From Pseudoalteromonas shioyasakiensis (GTDB taxonomy: Bacteria; Pseudomonadota; Gammaproteobacteria; Enterobacterales; Alteromonadaceae): a stretch of DNA of 64,000 bases. The stretch is from the NCBI RefSeq assembly GCF_024518675.1, contig NZ_JANIGL010000001.1, forward strand, positions 992,001 through 1,056,000. The letters run 5' to 3'. Positions 9,929 through 18,984 of the stretch are shown in pieces. Both the position numbers and the translations under genes were made by a program. Every line of letters begins with the position of its first letter. Within the stretch, counting starts at the first letter, position 1. Below the pieces are notes generated by a model. It saw nothing but the letters and a program-made list of their open reading frames with translations. It searched no databases and had not been told where the DNA came from.

Positions 9929-10726
9929 TTAACTTGCTAATTTTTCTTTAGGAGGAAACTTTGGGTCATGTAACCCTAATTCTTTTGCTTGCTCAACTAT
10001 CGCCATAATATCCAACTGTGAAATATCAAATAAATCATGGATAGAGTTAATGGTGTAGTACAAAGGCTGCATTATATCAATGCGATAAGGGGTACGTAAT
10101 ACATCAAGCACATTCATTGGCTTTATTTCTGGCGTATCAGAGTACACGTATTGTGTCTCACCGGGGCTTGATAAAATCCCTCCACCATAAATACGTAAGC
10201 CGTCTTGTGTTTGCATTAAACCAAACTCAACAGTAAACCAATACATACGCGCTAGATATACACGGTCTTTCTTTTGCGCTGCATAGCCTAGTTGGCCATA
10301 TTTATGTGTAAACTCTGCAAAGTCGGGGTTAGTGAGCATGGCGCAATGGCCAAATATTTCATGGAAAATATCTGGCTCTTGTAAATAGTCAAACTCTTCT
10401 CGGGTACGAATAAAAGTAGCAACTGGAAATTGCTTATTCGCCAATAAACGAAAGAACTCATCAAAATCAATCAATGCAGGCACTGGGGCTACTTGCCAAC
10501 CCGTCGTTGCGAGCAGCACTTCGTTTAACTCGCTTAGCTGCGGGATACGATCATGAGGAAGGTTTATTTTTTTTAGTCCTTCCATGTATTCATTACACGC
10601 TTTGCCTTCGATGTATTTTAATTGACGGGCAACGAGTTCTGACCATATTTTATTTTCTTCATCGCTCCAATGAATCACCCCATTTTCATCGGGTGTCCTG
10701 GAGGTGTACTTACTTGCTTTAGCCAT
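9929..10726 (-). CDS. phhA: Phenylalanine-4-hydroxylase PhhA
   Basis: 265 aa, the usual size for bacterial single-domain enzymes. The iron triad is visible: H122 and H127 in DIFHEIFGH and E167 in YWFTVEFG. It converts L-phenylalanine to tyrosine using tetrahydropterin and O2. There is no regulatory ACT domain, as expected in bacteria. AGAAGG precedes the ATG. With phhB it forms a two-gene operon for phenylalanine catabolism; a TyrR-like box lies 63 bases upstream. Confidence 0.96.
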   Translation of the reverse strand: MAKASKYTSRTPDENGVIHWSDEENKIWSELVARQLKYIEGKACNEYMEGLKKINLPHDRIPQLSELNEVLLATTGWQVAPVPALIDFDEFFRLLANKQFPVATFIRTREEFDYLQEPDIFHEIFGHCAMLTNPDFAEFTHKYGQLGYAAQKKDRVYLARMYWFTVEFGLMQTQDGLRIYGGGILSSPGETQYVYSDTPEIKPMNVLDVLRTPYRIDIMQPLYYTINSIHDLFDISQLDIMAIVEQAKELGLHDPKFPPKEKLAS

Positions 10727-10788
10727 AATTACCTTCTTGGTGTTAAACCGAAAATCGGTATCAACCTGTTACCCAGATACTAAGCAAA

Positions 10789-10806
10789 TGTAAGACAAAG
10801 TTTAAT
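10789..10806. promoter_or_regulatory. Candidate TyrR/PhhR box upstream of phhAB
   Basis: TGTAAG-N6-TTTAAT resembles the TyrR-family consensus TGTAAA-N6-TTTACA, with 9 or 10 of the 12 conserved positions kept. In Pseudomonas the phhAB operon is activated by the TyrR homologue PhhR. A GG-N10-GA sequence between this box and phhA could be a weak sigma-54 promoter but is too degenerate to call. Confidence 0.35.
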
Positions 10807-10939
10807 AGCTGGGCTCATATCAGCCAATGGCTACAACACTCAAGTCGTAAAGATAACATTACGGATCTAAATCGAAATATTTACAGCCCAGTATTTAAAG
10901 GATTTACACGCCATAAAAACGTAAAAATAAAATTACACC

Positions 10940-12121
10940 TCACATAATTTGAGTGAACGCATGGTTAAGGTCGTTAATAATATCGTTAACATCTTCAAGA
11001 CCAACAGAAAGGCGAATTAAGCCATCGCTTATACCCGCAGCGGCTCTTTCCTCTGCCGTATAGGGCGAATGAGTCATCGATGCAGGATGTTGTATCAATG
11101 TTTCAGCATCACCTAAACTCACCGCTAATGTGCACAGCTTGGTACTATTAATAAACTGCTCGCCATCTTTTAAGCTGCCTTTTAACTCAAATGCGATAAC
11201 CCCCCCAGCAGCTTTCATTTGCGTGCCAATAAACTTATTACCCGGGTGAGACTTCAAACCGGGGTAATAAACGGTGTTGACATGAGAGTGTTGCTCTAAA
11301 AATTCAGCAACAGTTTGCGCACTTTCACAATGGCGCTGCATTCGTATTGCTAATGTTTTTAGACCACGGTTTATTAGCCAGGCGTCATGAGGGCTGATGG
11401 TTGCACCAATATCTTTAAGTACTGTCATTTTAATTAAGTTTATATGCTCATCGCAGCCACACACTAAACCTGCCACCACATCACCATGGCCGTTTAAATA
11501 CTTGGTCGCGCTGTGCACAATTAAATCGATGCCATAATCGGTTGGTTTTTGCAGCAGTGGCGTTAAAAAAGTATTGTCGATAACGCTAATAAGCTGATGC
11601 TGTTTTGCAACGTCACTAATCAAATTTAAATCCAGCACCGCCATCGTCGGGTTGATTGGGGTTTCAGCAAAAATCATTTTTGAATTTGGCTTTATAGCAT
11701 CACGTAATGCTTGCTCACTGGTCATATCAACAAAGCTTACCTCAACTCCCCAGCGCGGTAGCATATGAGCAAAAAAGGCAAATGTGCAGCCATAAAGTGC
11801 GCTTGATACAACAAGATGATCGCCTTGTGATAAAAAGCTCAACACCGATGCTGACACTGCCCCCATGCCAGTTGCAGTGGCGGCAGCGGCTTCACAGTTT
11901 TCAAGTTGAGCAACCTTTTGCTCAAGCTCTGTAGTCGTTGGGTTACCTAAACGGGTATAAATATAACCGGGCTCTTCCCCTGCAAACCGAGCTGCACCTT
12001 GTGCTGCGTCAGTAAAATGAAAAGTAGAAGTTTGGTATAAAGGCGATGTTAAAGCGCCATGAGGGTCGTTCGCTTTTTCGGGGCCATGAATACATTGACT
12101 GTCGATGTGGAGTTTGTTCAT
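10940..12121 (-). CDS. megL: Methionine gamma-lyase
   Basis: 393 aa from the ATG at 12121 (the frame is open 13 codons further upstream, into a palindrome). It is a PLP-dependent Cys/Met metabolism enzyme: the Schiff-base lysine is K207 in HSATKYLNGH. C112 in LYGCTF is the cysteine that distinguishes methionine gamma-lyase from cystathionine gamma-synthase and cystathionine lyases. The expected reaction splits methionine into methanethiol, ammonia and 2-oxobutyrate; in marine bacteria this is a volatile-sulfur source. The gene is monocistronic. A 28-bp dyad just upstream suggests repressor or activator control. Confidence 0.88.
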   Translation of the reverse strand: MNKLHIDSQCIHGPEKANDPHGALTSPLYQTSTFHFTDAAQGAARFAGEEPGYIYTRLGNPTTTELEQKVAQLENCEAAAATATGMGAVSASVLSFLSQGDHLVVSSALYGCTFAFFAHMLPRWGVEVSFVDMTSEQALRDAIKPNSKMIFAETPINPTMAVLDLNLISDVAKQHQLISVIDNTFLTPLLQKPTDYGIDLIVHSATKYLNGHGDVVAGLVCGCDEHINLIKMTVLKDIGATISPHDAWLINRGLKTLAIRMQRHCESAQTVAEFLEQHSHVNTVYYPGLKSHPGNKFIGTQMKAAGGVIAFELKGSLKDGEQFINSTKLCTLAVSLGDAETLIQHPASMTHSPYTAEERAAAGISDGLIRLSVGLEDVNDIINDLNHAFTQIM

Positions 12122-12133
12122 TGTTTGATCTTT

Positions 12134-12161
12134 TTTGATTATTATTAATATGATAATCAAA
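12134..12161. promoter_or_regulatory. Inverted repeat (operator-like) upstream of megL
   Basis: TTTGATTAT at 12134-12142 and its exact reverse complement ATAATCAAA at 12153-12161, separated by 10 AT-rich bases, 13 bases before the megL ATG. Size and symmetry fit an operator for a dimeric regulator; the regulator is unknown. Confidence 0.45.
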
Positions 12162-12249
12162 GCGTATCAGCTGATAGATAACAAGCATGCCGGATGCACA
12201 GATGGCTATTCAATGCTAAGCACCTAATAACCACTGTACAGATATCTTG

Positions 12250-13284
12250 TCAGTCTGTTTTGTCGTTTTGCTCTGGGCTGGCTTTTTTTCGTGACATTAT
12301 TTTGCTGGCAATAAGCTGTGCTGTGCCTTTAAGTAAACTACGCTTATGCTCTAAGCGCGGTAACGGGCGGCTTAATTCCATGGCTTTATAACCTATACGT
12401 GCGGTAAATATGCCGGCACTTAAGCCTTGCGCTGCACGACCTGAAAGCTTACCGAGTAGCTCAGCGCTAAGTGCGGTTGCCGCTAAATCTGACACCAGCT
12501 CTGCGCTGCCAACAAACATTACTTGCCTTATTAACATTTTATAAAGCTTGATACGACTTGCATAACCAAAGCCAATGCCATAAATACGACCAATCTGTTC
12601 TATCAGTTTAGTGCCGCGCCAAAGTACCGCCATCATATCAACGAGTGCAAGAGGGCTAAGTGCCACCAGCAAACCGGACTCTGTCGCAAAACGGTTAATT
12701 AGTTTTTTGGCTTGCGTGTCTTGTGCAACAAGTAAGCTATCAGCGTACAAGGTCATGATTTCTTTATCTGTGTGATGGGTCGCGACGCTTGCTTTAAACT
12801 CATCAAAGCCCGTTAATTGCTGATGTCTATTAAGCTTTTCAAGCCAAGGTAATGCACCACCCACTTGCTCTGAATTAAGTAACCTATCTGCTTCGTGGCG
12901 ATGTAATTGATTGCGCTTTAAACTGCGTAACATGCGGTATTCACGCCACAGCAAGCGACCAATTAACAGCACTCCTGTAAATACGGCCGTTGCATAGACC
13001 GAGCCTAAAATAATTGATTGTTGGAATGTGACCACAAGTGAAAATGCAAACTCAAGCAACACCAAGGTTAAAAAGCTAACAACGAATAAGCCCTTTAATG
13101 TTTGCCATTTTGACTTTTTATAAACCGGTGCTAGGTCAATATCGTCTTCTAACTCAGGCTCTTCCTGAGGTTCAAACTCACCCTGCTCAACCACTTTTGC
13201 TGTGACTAAATTTAATTCAGGGTCCGCTATCGGCTGCTCTGACTCAATACGCCTTCCCGCTTGAAATGAAGTTGATTCGCTCAT
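12250..13284 (-). CDS. ycjF: UPF0283 membrane protein YcjF
   Basis: 344 aa. A charged N-terminal tail (1-60) precedes two hydrophobic segments at about 65-110, and the C-terminal half matches the DUF697 region of the YcjF family. Its start overlaps ycjX by four bases (ATGA). YcjX and YcjF are co-regulated with the phage-shock genes in E. coli, but their function is not established. It is the last gene of the psp-ycjXF run. Confidence 0.9.
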   Translation of the reverse strand: MSESTSFQAGRRIESEQPIADPELNLVTAKVVEQGEFEPQEEPELEDDIDLAPVYKKSKWQTLKGLFVVSFLTLVLLEFAFSLVVTFQQSIILGSVYATAVFTGVLLIGRLLWREYRMLRSLKRNQLHRHEADRLLNSEQVGGALPWLEKLNRHQQLTGFDEFKASVATHHTDKEIMTLYADSLLVAQDTQAKKLINRFATESGLLVALSPLALVDMMAVLWRGTKLIEQIGRIYGIGFGYASRIKLYKMLIRQVMFVGSAELVSDLAATALSAELLGKLSGRAAQGLSAGIFTARIGYKAMELSRPLPRLEHKRSLLKGTAQLIASKIMSRKKASPEQNDKTD

Positions 13285-14696
13285 GTAAGTTTATCTCCTA
13301 ATAGGTACTGCATAACATGATCTAACCGAATATGCTTTAACTGTTTATCAGGGCTTGGCATAGGTGCAAATGATAAAAACTCAAACCCTTGTGTTGGCCA
13401 CTCTGTTTTAGTCAACATGCGTGATGGCGGCTGTGGAGGTAAATAAGTAAGCCATTGCTGTTCATTTAATGGTTTGCCATAAATACAATTAAGGGGTTTG
13501 CCCTGCTCTGTAACTTGCCGTGGTTGGGTTGCCGCAATCGATGACATAGCGATAGTCTCTATTTTAACGCCATCAAATTTAAGATGGTTTGCTTGCTCAT
13601 GCACCAATGAATCGAGTAATAAAGCTAAATCTTTATGGTGTTCACCACTGATATGATCTGACTTATTAGCCGCAAATAATAATTTATCTATATTGGGTTT
13701 GAACAAACGCTTGATGAAGCTATTTTCACCATAATTAAAATGCGCTAGTAGTTGCTGAATAACAGCGCTTTGCTCATGCAGCGTCTCAGGCCCTTCATTT
13801 AATGCGCTCAGTACATCCACCAGCACAATCTGACGGTCAAAATGACGAAAATGCTGGATATAAAATGGTTTTACCACCTCTTTTACATAGGCATTAAAAC
13901 GCTTTTGTAGATGTGCCAAGTTTGAACCCGGTATTACTTCAGAGTCATATTCGGCCACAGGAAAAAACAACAAAAGTGGTGCCCCTTGCAATTCACCGGG
14001 CATCAACATGCGTCCAGGCTGGAGCATGGCAAGCTTAGTGTCTTTTTTTAATCCTACTAACAAGCTTTGGTAAAGTTTGGCAAGTTCACTCAAGGCGTGC
14101 TCATCGACGGGCGCATTTAGATCTAGACCATTTAATGCCGATAAAAAGTTTTGTGCCTTATCAACACGAGGCGGCTGCACTAGTAAAGCGTATTGTTGCT
14201 CACACCACTGCTGGTAGCTTTGCTCAAGCATAGGTAAATCGAGTAGCCATTCACCCGGGTAGTCAATAATATCAAGGTACATTGTTGATTGTGGCGCAAT
14301 ATGCGAGCGCAAACCCGAGCCACTTTGATATTTAATAGCCAAGCGTAAAGTATTTATGCGCTCAGTTGAGGCTGGCCACATAGGTTCGCCATCATGAGGC
14401 AGTAATGCCCCTAACGCATTTTGATAAGAAAACGTTGGAATAGTAAGCGCTTGCTGCGGCACTACCTTAGTGGCGATATGGCGCTTTTGCTGCATCACAT
14501 CAAAAAAAGGTAAGTTTTTATCGTCGGCTTGGCTGGTTAAATGTTTTACTAAAGCGGTAATAAAGGCGGTTTTACCGCTACCACTTAAACCTGTTACGGC
14601 AAGCTTTACGTGTTGATCTAAACTGCGATGGACCGCTTTTTCAGCTTTCCCTTTGAGTTTATTAAAGGCTTTTCTAGCAGATGAAGTGTTTATCAT
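13281..14696 (-). CDS. ycjX: YcjX family P-loop NTPase
   Basis: 471 aa, DUF463 family. Walker A GLSGSGKT lies near residue 40 and LDIIDYPGEW supplies a Walker-B/G3-like element. It is a predicted GTP/ATP-binding protein of the phage-shock regulon, coupled to the membrane protein YcjF through a four-base overlap. It follows pspC after a 58-base gap that holds an 11-bp perfect inverted repeat, so its expression relative to pspABC may be tuned there. Confidence 0.9.
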   Translation of the reverse strand: MINTSSARKAFNKLKGKAEKAVHRSLDQHVKLAVTGLSGSGKTAFITALVKHLTSQADDKNLPFFDVMQQKRHIATKVVPQQALTIPTFSYQNALGALLPHDGEPMWPASTERINTLRLAIKYQSGSGLRSHIAPQSTMYLDIIDYPGEWLLDLPMLEQSYQQWCEQQYALLVQPPRVDKAQNFLSALNGLDLNAPVDEHALSELAKLYQSLLVGLKKDTKLAMLQPGRMLMPGELQGAPLLLFFPVAEYDSEVIPGSNLAHLQKRFNAYVKEVVKPFYIQHFRHFDRQIVLVDVLSALNEGPETLHEQSAVIQQLLAHFNYGENSFIKRLFKPNIDKLLFAANKSDHISGEHHKDLALLLDSLVHEQANHLKFDGVKIETIAMSSIAATQPRQVTEQGKPLNCIYGKPLNEQQWLTYLPPQPPSRMLTKTEWPTQGFEFLSFAPMPSPDKQLKHIRLDHVMQYLLGDKLT

Positions 14697-14704
14697 AATG
14701 AGTG

Positions 14705-14744
14705 AGCACTTTATCTACTTACTTTACGAGTTTGATAAAGTGCT
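14705..14744 (-). repeat. Intercistronic inverted repeat pspC-ycjX
   Basis: AGCACTTTATC at 14705-14715 and GATAAAGTGCT at 14734-14744, a perfect 11-bp stem with an 18-base loop. There is no T-tract after it, so it is more likely an RNA-processing or stability hairpin than a terminator. Confidence 0.6.
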
Positions 14745-14754
14745 ATTGAATCCT

Positions 14755-15156
14755 TTAAAGCTTATTGATTTCACGGCTAACCGTAAATTCAGTTGAAGTA
14801 ACGTAGCGTTCCATCTCTTGCAAACGTGAATCAACACGGCCTAAACGATCTTTAAGATCTTGTAATGCGCGACGTGGTGGCTCGCCTTTTTGCCATACTT
14901 TAAATTTTACTTCAAGTGGGTCTTCATGCTGTGTTGCATAGGAGCTGGCTTGTGAATTTGCAGGCTTTTTATCTAAAATAAACCACGCTGCAATATAGGC
15001 CACCACAAATAAAGGACCGCCGGCTAATAAAACTGCGGTGACAAAAATAATTCTGACTAACCACAACTCCATATTAAAATAATCACTGAGTCCTGCACAG
15101 ACACCGGCAATTTTGCCTCGTACTGGGTCTCTTAACAGTTCGCGTTTAGTATTCAT
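14755..15156 (-). CDS. pspC: Phage shock protein C
   Basis: 133 aa. A PspC domain (RDPVRGKIAGVCAGLSDYF) is followed by two close hydrophobic stretches (about 30-65) and a cytoplasmic coil with LQDLKDRLGRVDSRLQEME. PspC is an inner-membrane sensor that, with PspB, draws PspA away from PspF when the envelope is stressed. Its ATG overlaps the pspB stop by four bases (ATGA), so the two are translated together. Confidence 0.95.
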   Translation of the reverse strand: MNTKRELLRDPVRGKIAGVCAGLSDYFNMELWLVRIIFVTAVLLAGGPLFVVAYIAAWFILDKKPANSQASSYATQHEDPLEVKFKVWQKGEPPRRALQDLKDRLGRVDSRLQEMERYVTSTEFTVSREINKL

Positions 15157-15386
15157 ACCTTACGTCTCCACTGTGGGGCCTCTTGATCAAGTAGTGCTTC
15201 TAATGTTTCTACTCGGTCTGCCATTTTATCTGCTTTTTGCGCAAGCTCTAATAACTGGCGGTGTTCATGTTCACTCAAGCCTTGGCTTACCTGCTTTTTG
15301 CTACGATAATGTAAAATTAACCAAAGTGGCGCCACCACAATCATGAAAATGATAATTGGGGCAACCAACACATCTGCGTCAATCAT
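15153..15386 (-). CDS. pspB: Phage shock protein B
   Basis: 77 aa from the ATG at 15386, preceded by AAGG at close spacing; an upstream GTG at 15401 is in frame but overlaps the ribosome site. One N-terminal transmembrane helix ends in LWLILHYRSKK, followed by a coiled coil (LLELAQKADKMADRVETLE) and the terminal PQWRRKV typical of PspB. It works with PspC as membrane sensor of the Psp system. Confidence 0.93.
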   Translation of the reverse strand: MIDADVLVAPIIIFMIVVAPLWLILHYRSKKQVSQGLSEHEHRQLLELAQKADKMADRVETLEALLDQEAPQWRRKV

Positions 15387-15424
15387 AACCTTCTCCTGCA
15401 CAATCCGTTTATTTGTTTAAGCAT

Positions 15425-15442
15425 AGGGGGAATGCTCCCCCT
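15425..15442 (-). repeat. GC-rich hairpin between pspA and pspB
   Basis: AGGGGG-AATGCT-CCCCCT lies in the 69 bases between pspA and pspB. An alternative stem AGCAT/ATGCT overlaps it. It could protect the pspA 3' end or attenuate downstream genes, consistent with PspA being needed in excess; no T-tract follows. Confidence 0.5.
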
Positions 15443-15455
15443 TAATTATTATGTT

Positions 15456-16115
15456 TTATTTATCTGCAAGCTTCTTTTTAAGCGCTGCTAGCTCGTCGTC
15501 AATCTTCTCATTTTGCTGTAAATCAGCAATTTCATCAGATAATGACTTTTTACCTAAGTCGTACGATTCTACTTGAGATTCTAGACCATCAATTTTAGTT
15601 TCGTAACGTTCAAAGCGATTTAATGCATCTTCAACTTTTGAGCTATCGAGTGCTTTTTTCACTTCAAGGCGCGACTCAGCCGAGCGCTGACGTAAGATAA
15701 TCGCTTTTTGACGTGCTTTCGCGTCAGCTAATTTATCTTGTAATGTGCTCACTTCTTGTTGCAGTTTCTCTATGTGAGACTCTACATGGCTAAGCTCGTC
15801 TTCAACGGCAGCAACCGCTTCAGCTGACTTTTGCTTTTCAAGCAATGCGGCACGTGCTAGGTCGTCACGATCTTTACTCAGTGCCAGCTCTGCTTTGTCT
15901 TGCCACTCTGACACTTGTGCTTTTAAAGTATCTACACGACGTACTAACTCTTTTTTCTCAGCGAGTGTTTTAGCTGATGTTGAACGAACTTCAACTAACG
16001 TGTCTTCCATTTCTTGAATGATAAGACGAACCATTTTTTCAGGATCTTCTGCTTTATCCAAAATGGCATTGATATTAGAATTAACAATGTCTGCAAAACG
16101 TGAAAAAATTCCCAT
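15456..16115 (-). CDS. pspA: Phage shock protein A
   Basis: 219 aa, nearly all alpha-helical with long coiled coils, PspA/IM30 family. The N-terminal amphipathic helix (MGIFSRFADIVNSNINAIL) is the membrane-binding part; later heptads match the ESCRT-III-like fold. PspA inhibits PspF in unstressed cells and scaffolds damaged inner membrane under stress. The ATG follows an AGAGGT site. It is the first gene of the psp operon, 37 bases downstream of the predicted sigma-54 start. Confidence 0.97.
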   Translation of the reverse strand: MGIFSRFADIVNSNINAILDKAEDPEKMVRLIIQEMEDTLVEVRSTSAKTLAEKKELVRRVDTLKAQVSEWQDKAELALSKDRDDLARAALLEKQKSAEAVAAVEDELSHVESHIEKLQQEVSTLQDKLADAKARQKAIILRQRSAESRLEVKKALDSSKVEDALNRFERYETKIDGLESQVESYDLGKKSLSDEIADLQQNEKIDDELAALKKKLADK

Positions 16116-16162
16116 AACATTTACCTCTGTGATGTTTAACTTAATTGGTCTGCACTCACTGT

Positions 16163-16179
16163 TACAATATGCTTGCCAA
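16163..16179 (-). promoter_or_regulatory. pspA: Sigma-54 promoter of the psp operon
   Basis: Read on the minus strand, TTGGCAAGCATATTGTA gives the -24 element TGGCAAG and -12 element TTGTA with the required GG-N10-GT spacing, close to the consensus TGGCACG-N4-TTGCW. It places the transcription start near 16152. PspF, the activator for such promoters, is encoded divergently next to it. The remaining 120 bases up to pspF should hold the PspF enhancer and the pspF promoter, which I cannot pinpoint. Confidence 0.85.
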
Positions 16180-16302
16180 CTTTATAAAACATAAAATACA
16201 GTAATATTTTCATAAAGTTAAACTAAAAATACAAATTCCTTTAGTTCTCCCGAATAATGAAATACACTAACTGTTAGTAAAAATGACTAAGAGTTAGGGA
16301 AT

Positions 16303-17361
16303 ATGAGCCAATTTCGTCAACAGGATAACTTACTCGGCCAATCAGACAGCTTTTTAGCAGTACTGGATCAGGTATCTCAACTGGCAAGTTTAGATAAACC
16401 GGTATTAATTATTGGTGAGCGTGGTACGGGTAAAGAGCTGATTGCAGCCCGCTTACATTTCTTGTCTAAGCGGTGGGAGCAAAATTATGTGAAGCTCAAC
16501 TGTGCTGCATTAAACGAGAACCTCCTCGAAAGCGAATTATTTGGTCATGAAAGCGGTGCATTTACTGGCGCAAGTAAACGCCATGAAGGCCGATTTGAAC
16601 GCGCCAATAGCGGTACTCTATTCTTAGATGAATTAGCAAATACTTCAGCCATGGTGCAAGAGAAACTGTTACGGGTTATTGAATACGGCGAGTTTGAGCG
16701 TGTCGGGGGGAAACAAACGGTAAAAGTTGATACCCGCTTAGTCTGCGCCACCAATGAAGATTTACCGTATTTAGCCGAGCAAGGCGAGTTTCGCAGTGAT
16801 TTACTCGATCGCCTAGCGTTTGATGTGATCACCCTGCCTCCGCTGCGAGAACGCCAAGAAGATATTATGTTATTGGCCGAACAGTTTGCCATTAATATGG
16901 CTCGCGATTTAGAGTGGGAACTGTTTAGCGGCTTTACCCGAAGCGCCGTTGAAATACTGCAAAGCTATGATTGGCCAGGTAATATCCGAGAACTAAAAAA
17001 TGTCGTGGAGCGTAGTTTATATCGCCACGGCAATGAACATATCCCCGTTCACCAGATTATTTTAGACCCATTTGAAAGTAAATTTAGACCCAAGCAGCGA
17101 ATTAAAGCACCACTGAAATCAGAGCAAACGGTGATAGAGGCCCCGAGCACAGTCGAAGTTGCCCCTGTGAATGAGCCTGCGCAACACAGCTTTCCATGTA
17201 GTTTAAAAGATCTCTCTAACGAGTTTGAAATTGATTTAATAAAAAAAGCACTCGAATTCAGCCAATTTAATCAAAAGAAGACTGCAGAAGTACTTGGTTT
17301 GACGTATCATCAACTTAGAGGCTATTTGAAAAAATATAATTTACTAGATCAACAACAATAG
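16303..17361 (+). CDS. pspF: Psp operon transcriptional activator PspF
   Basis: 352 aa. It starts directly with an AAA+ sigma-54 activation domain: Walker A GERGTGKE at 38-45, the GAFTGA loop at 85-90 and Walker B LFLDEL at 106-111, with no N-terminal receiver, as known for PspF. A C-terminal Fis-type helix-turn-helix (KKTAEVLGLTYHQLRGYLKK) binds DNA. PspA holds it inactive. It is divergent from pspA, and only 15 bases separate its stop from sapA, so it may be co-transcribed with the sap genes. Confidence 0.96.
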   Translation: MSQFRQQDNLLGQSDSFLAVLDQVSQLASLDKPVLIIGERGTGKELIAARLHFLSKRWEQNYVKLNCAALNENLLESELFGHESGAFTGASKRHEGRFERANSGTLFLDELANTSAMVQEKLLRVIEYGEFERVGGKQTVKVDTRLVCATNEDLPYLAEQGEFRSDLLDRLAFDVITLPPLRERQEDIMLLAEQFAINMARDLEWELFSGFTRSAVEILQSYDWPGNIRELKNVVERSLYRHGNEHIPVHQIILDPFESKFRPKQRIKAPLKSEQTVIEAPSTVEVAPVNEPAQHSFPCSLKDLSNEFEIDLIKKALEFSQFNQKKTAEVLGLTYHQLRGYLKKYNLLDQQQ

Positions 17362-17376
17362 TCAGAGGTTGAACCG

Positions 17377-18984
17377 GTGTATAAATTATTACTTGGGCTA
17401 TTTTCGCTGAGCTTAACAGGCTGCTTAGATACGAAAGAACCAACGCTAGAAGAAAAAAACCAAGGCTTAGTTTATTGTGCTGAGGCGAACCCTGTGTCGT
17501 TTAACCCACAAGTAACGACCACAGGTTCAACAATCGATATCATTGCTAATCAGCTTTATGATCGTTTGATCAGTATTGACCCTATTACGGCAGAGTTTCA
17601 AAGCGAGCTGGCAACCGATTGGAAAATCAGCCCTGACGGAAAAGCCGTCACCTTTACTCTGCGTAAAGGGGTTAAATTTCATAATACCAACTACTTTACA
17701 CCCACTCGTGATTTTAATGCCGACGACGTTATTTTTACCTTCAGTCGTTTATTTGATGTCTACAACCCTTACCACTTTGTTGGTGATGCCAACTACCCTT
17801 ATTTTCAAAGTGTGGGGATTGACCAACTTATTCGCCGCATAGTGCGGGTATCTGACTACCAAGTTCGGTTTGAGTTATTTAATGCTGAGAGCAGTTTTTT
17901 AGCCAATATGGCAACAGACTTTGCGGTGGTATTATCCCGCGAATACGCGATGCAATTAAAAGCCCAAGAGCAACTCGATTTATTTGATCAATACCCAATT
18001 GGCACCGGCCCCTATATTTATAAAGAATACCGCCGTGACCATTTAGTACGTTATTACCGCAATAACGACTACTGGAAACACAAAGTCGTGCTTGAGCAAT
18101 TAGTTTACGATATCACCCCTAATGGCACCACGCGTATTGCCAAAATGCTAACCAAAGAGTGTGATGTTACCGCACACCCAAGCAGTGCCCAGTTAAGTAT
18201 TTTAGCGCGCCGGGCCGATATAAACGTGCAAAAAGAAACCAATCTTAACGTAGGCTATTGGGCGTTTAATACCGAGCGCCCACCATTTGATGATATTAGA
18301 GTACGCCAAGCCCTTGCCCATGCCATTGATATTGAAAAAATTATGCAAGCGGTGTTTTATGGTAACGGTATTCGTGCACAGTCTATTTTGCCGCCCACAT
18401 CGTGGGCTTATCAATCACAAGCAAGTATGCCTGGGTTCAACCCTGAGTTAGCAAAACAATTACTTAAAGAAGCAGGTATCGAAAACGGCTTTGATATGAC
18501 CATTTGGGCCATGCCAGTCAGCCGTATCTATAACCCTAATGCGCGTAAAATGGCAGAGCTAATGCAAAGTGACTTACGTAAAGTCGGGGTCAATGTCAGC
18601 ATTGTTGAGTATGAATGGAATACCTTTATTCAACGCATTGGCGAGCATCGCCACGACAGCGTACTACTGGGCTGGGCAGCCGATACGCCTGATCCTGACA
18701 ACTTTTTTAGTCCATTATTAAGTTGCTCGGCCACATTTAGCGGTAAAAACCCAGCAAATTGGTGCGATCCCGGGTTTGATCTACTCTTAACCCAAGCTCT
18801 CGACACCACAGATTTAGAACAACGCAAAGATTTTTACCAACAAGCGCAAGCAATGTTAATCAAAGAGCTGCCATTATTACCACTGGCCCACGGTATGCGC
18901 TTTCAAGCTAGTAGCAGTGATGTAGAAGGTATTCCCCTTGGCCCATTTGGGGCAATATCACTGGCTAATGCGAGGAAAAAATAA
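17377..18984 (+). CDS. sapA: SapA, peptide ABC transporter substrate-binding lipoprotein
   Basis: 535 aa, SBP family 5 (oligopeptide-binding type). Translation begins at GTG with AGAGG 8 bases before it. The N-terminus MYKLLLGLFSLSLTGC carries a lipobox (L13-T14-G15-C16), predicting a lipoprotein anchored at C16, whereas enterobacterial SapA has an ordinary signal peptide. SapA delivers cationic antimicrobial peptides or haem-like ligands to SapBCDF in some pathogens; the substrate here is not known. It is the first of five tightly packed sap genes. Confidence 0.92.
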   Translation: MYKLLLGLFSLSLTGCLDTKEPTLEEKNQGLVYCAEANPVSFNPQVTTTGSTIDIIANQLYDRLISIDPITAEFQSELATDWKISPDGKAVTFTLRKGVKFHNTNYFTPTRDFNADDVIFTFSRLFDVYNPYHFVGDANYPYFQSVGIDQLIRRIVRVSDYQVRFELFNAESSFLANMATDFAVVLSREYAMQLKAQEQLDLFDQYPIGTGPYIYKEYRRDHLVRYYRNNDYWKHKVVLEQLVYDITPNGTTRIAKMLTKECDVTAHPSSAQLSILARRADINVQKETNLNVGYWAFNTERPPFDDIRVRQALAHAIDIEKIMQAVFYGNGIRAQSILPPTSWAYQSQASMPGFNPELAKQLLKEAGIENGFDMTIWAMPVSRIYNPNARKMAELMQSDLRKVGVNVSIVEYEWNTFIQRIGEHRHDSVLLGWAADTPDPDNFFSPLLSCSATFSGKNPANWCDPGFDLLLTQALDTTDLEQRKDFYQQAQAMLIKELPLLPLAHGMRFQASSSDVEGIPLGPFGAISLANARKK

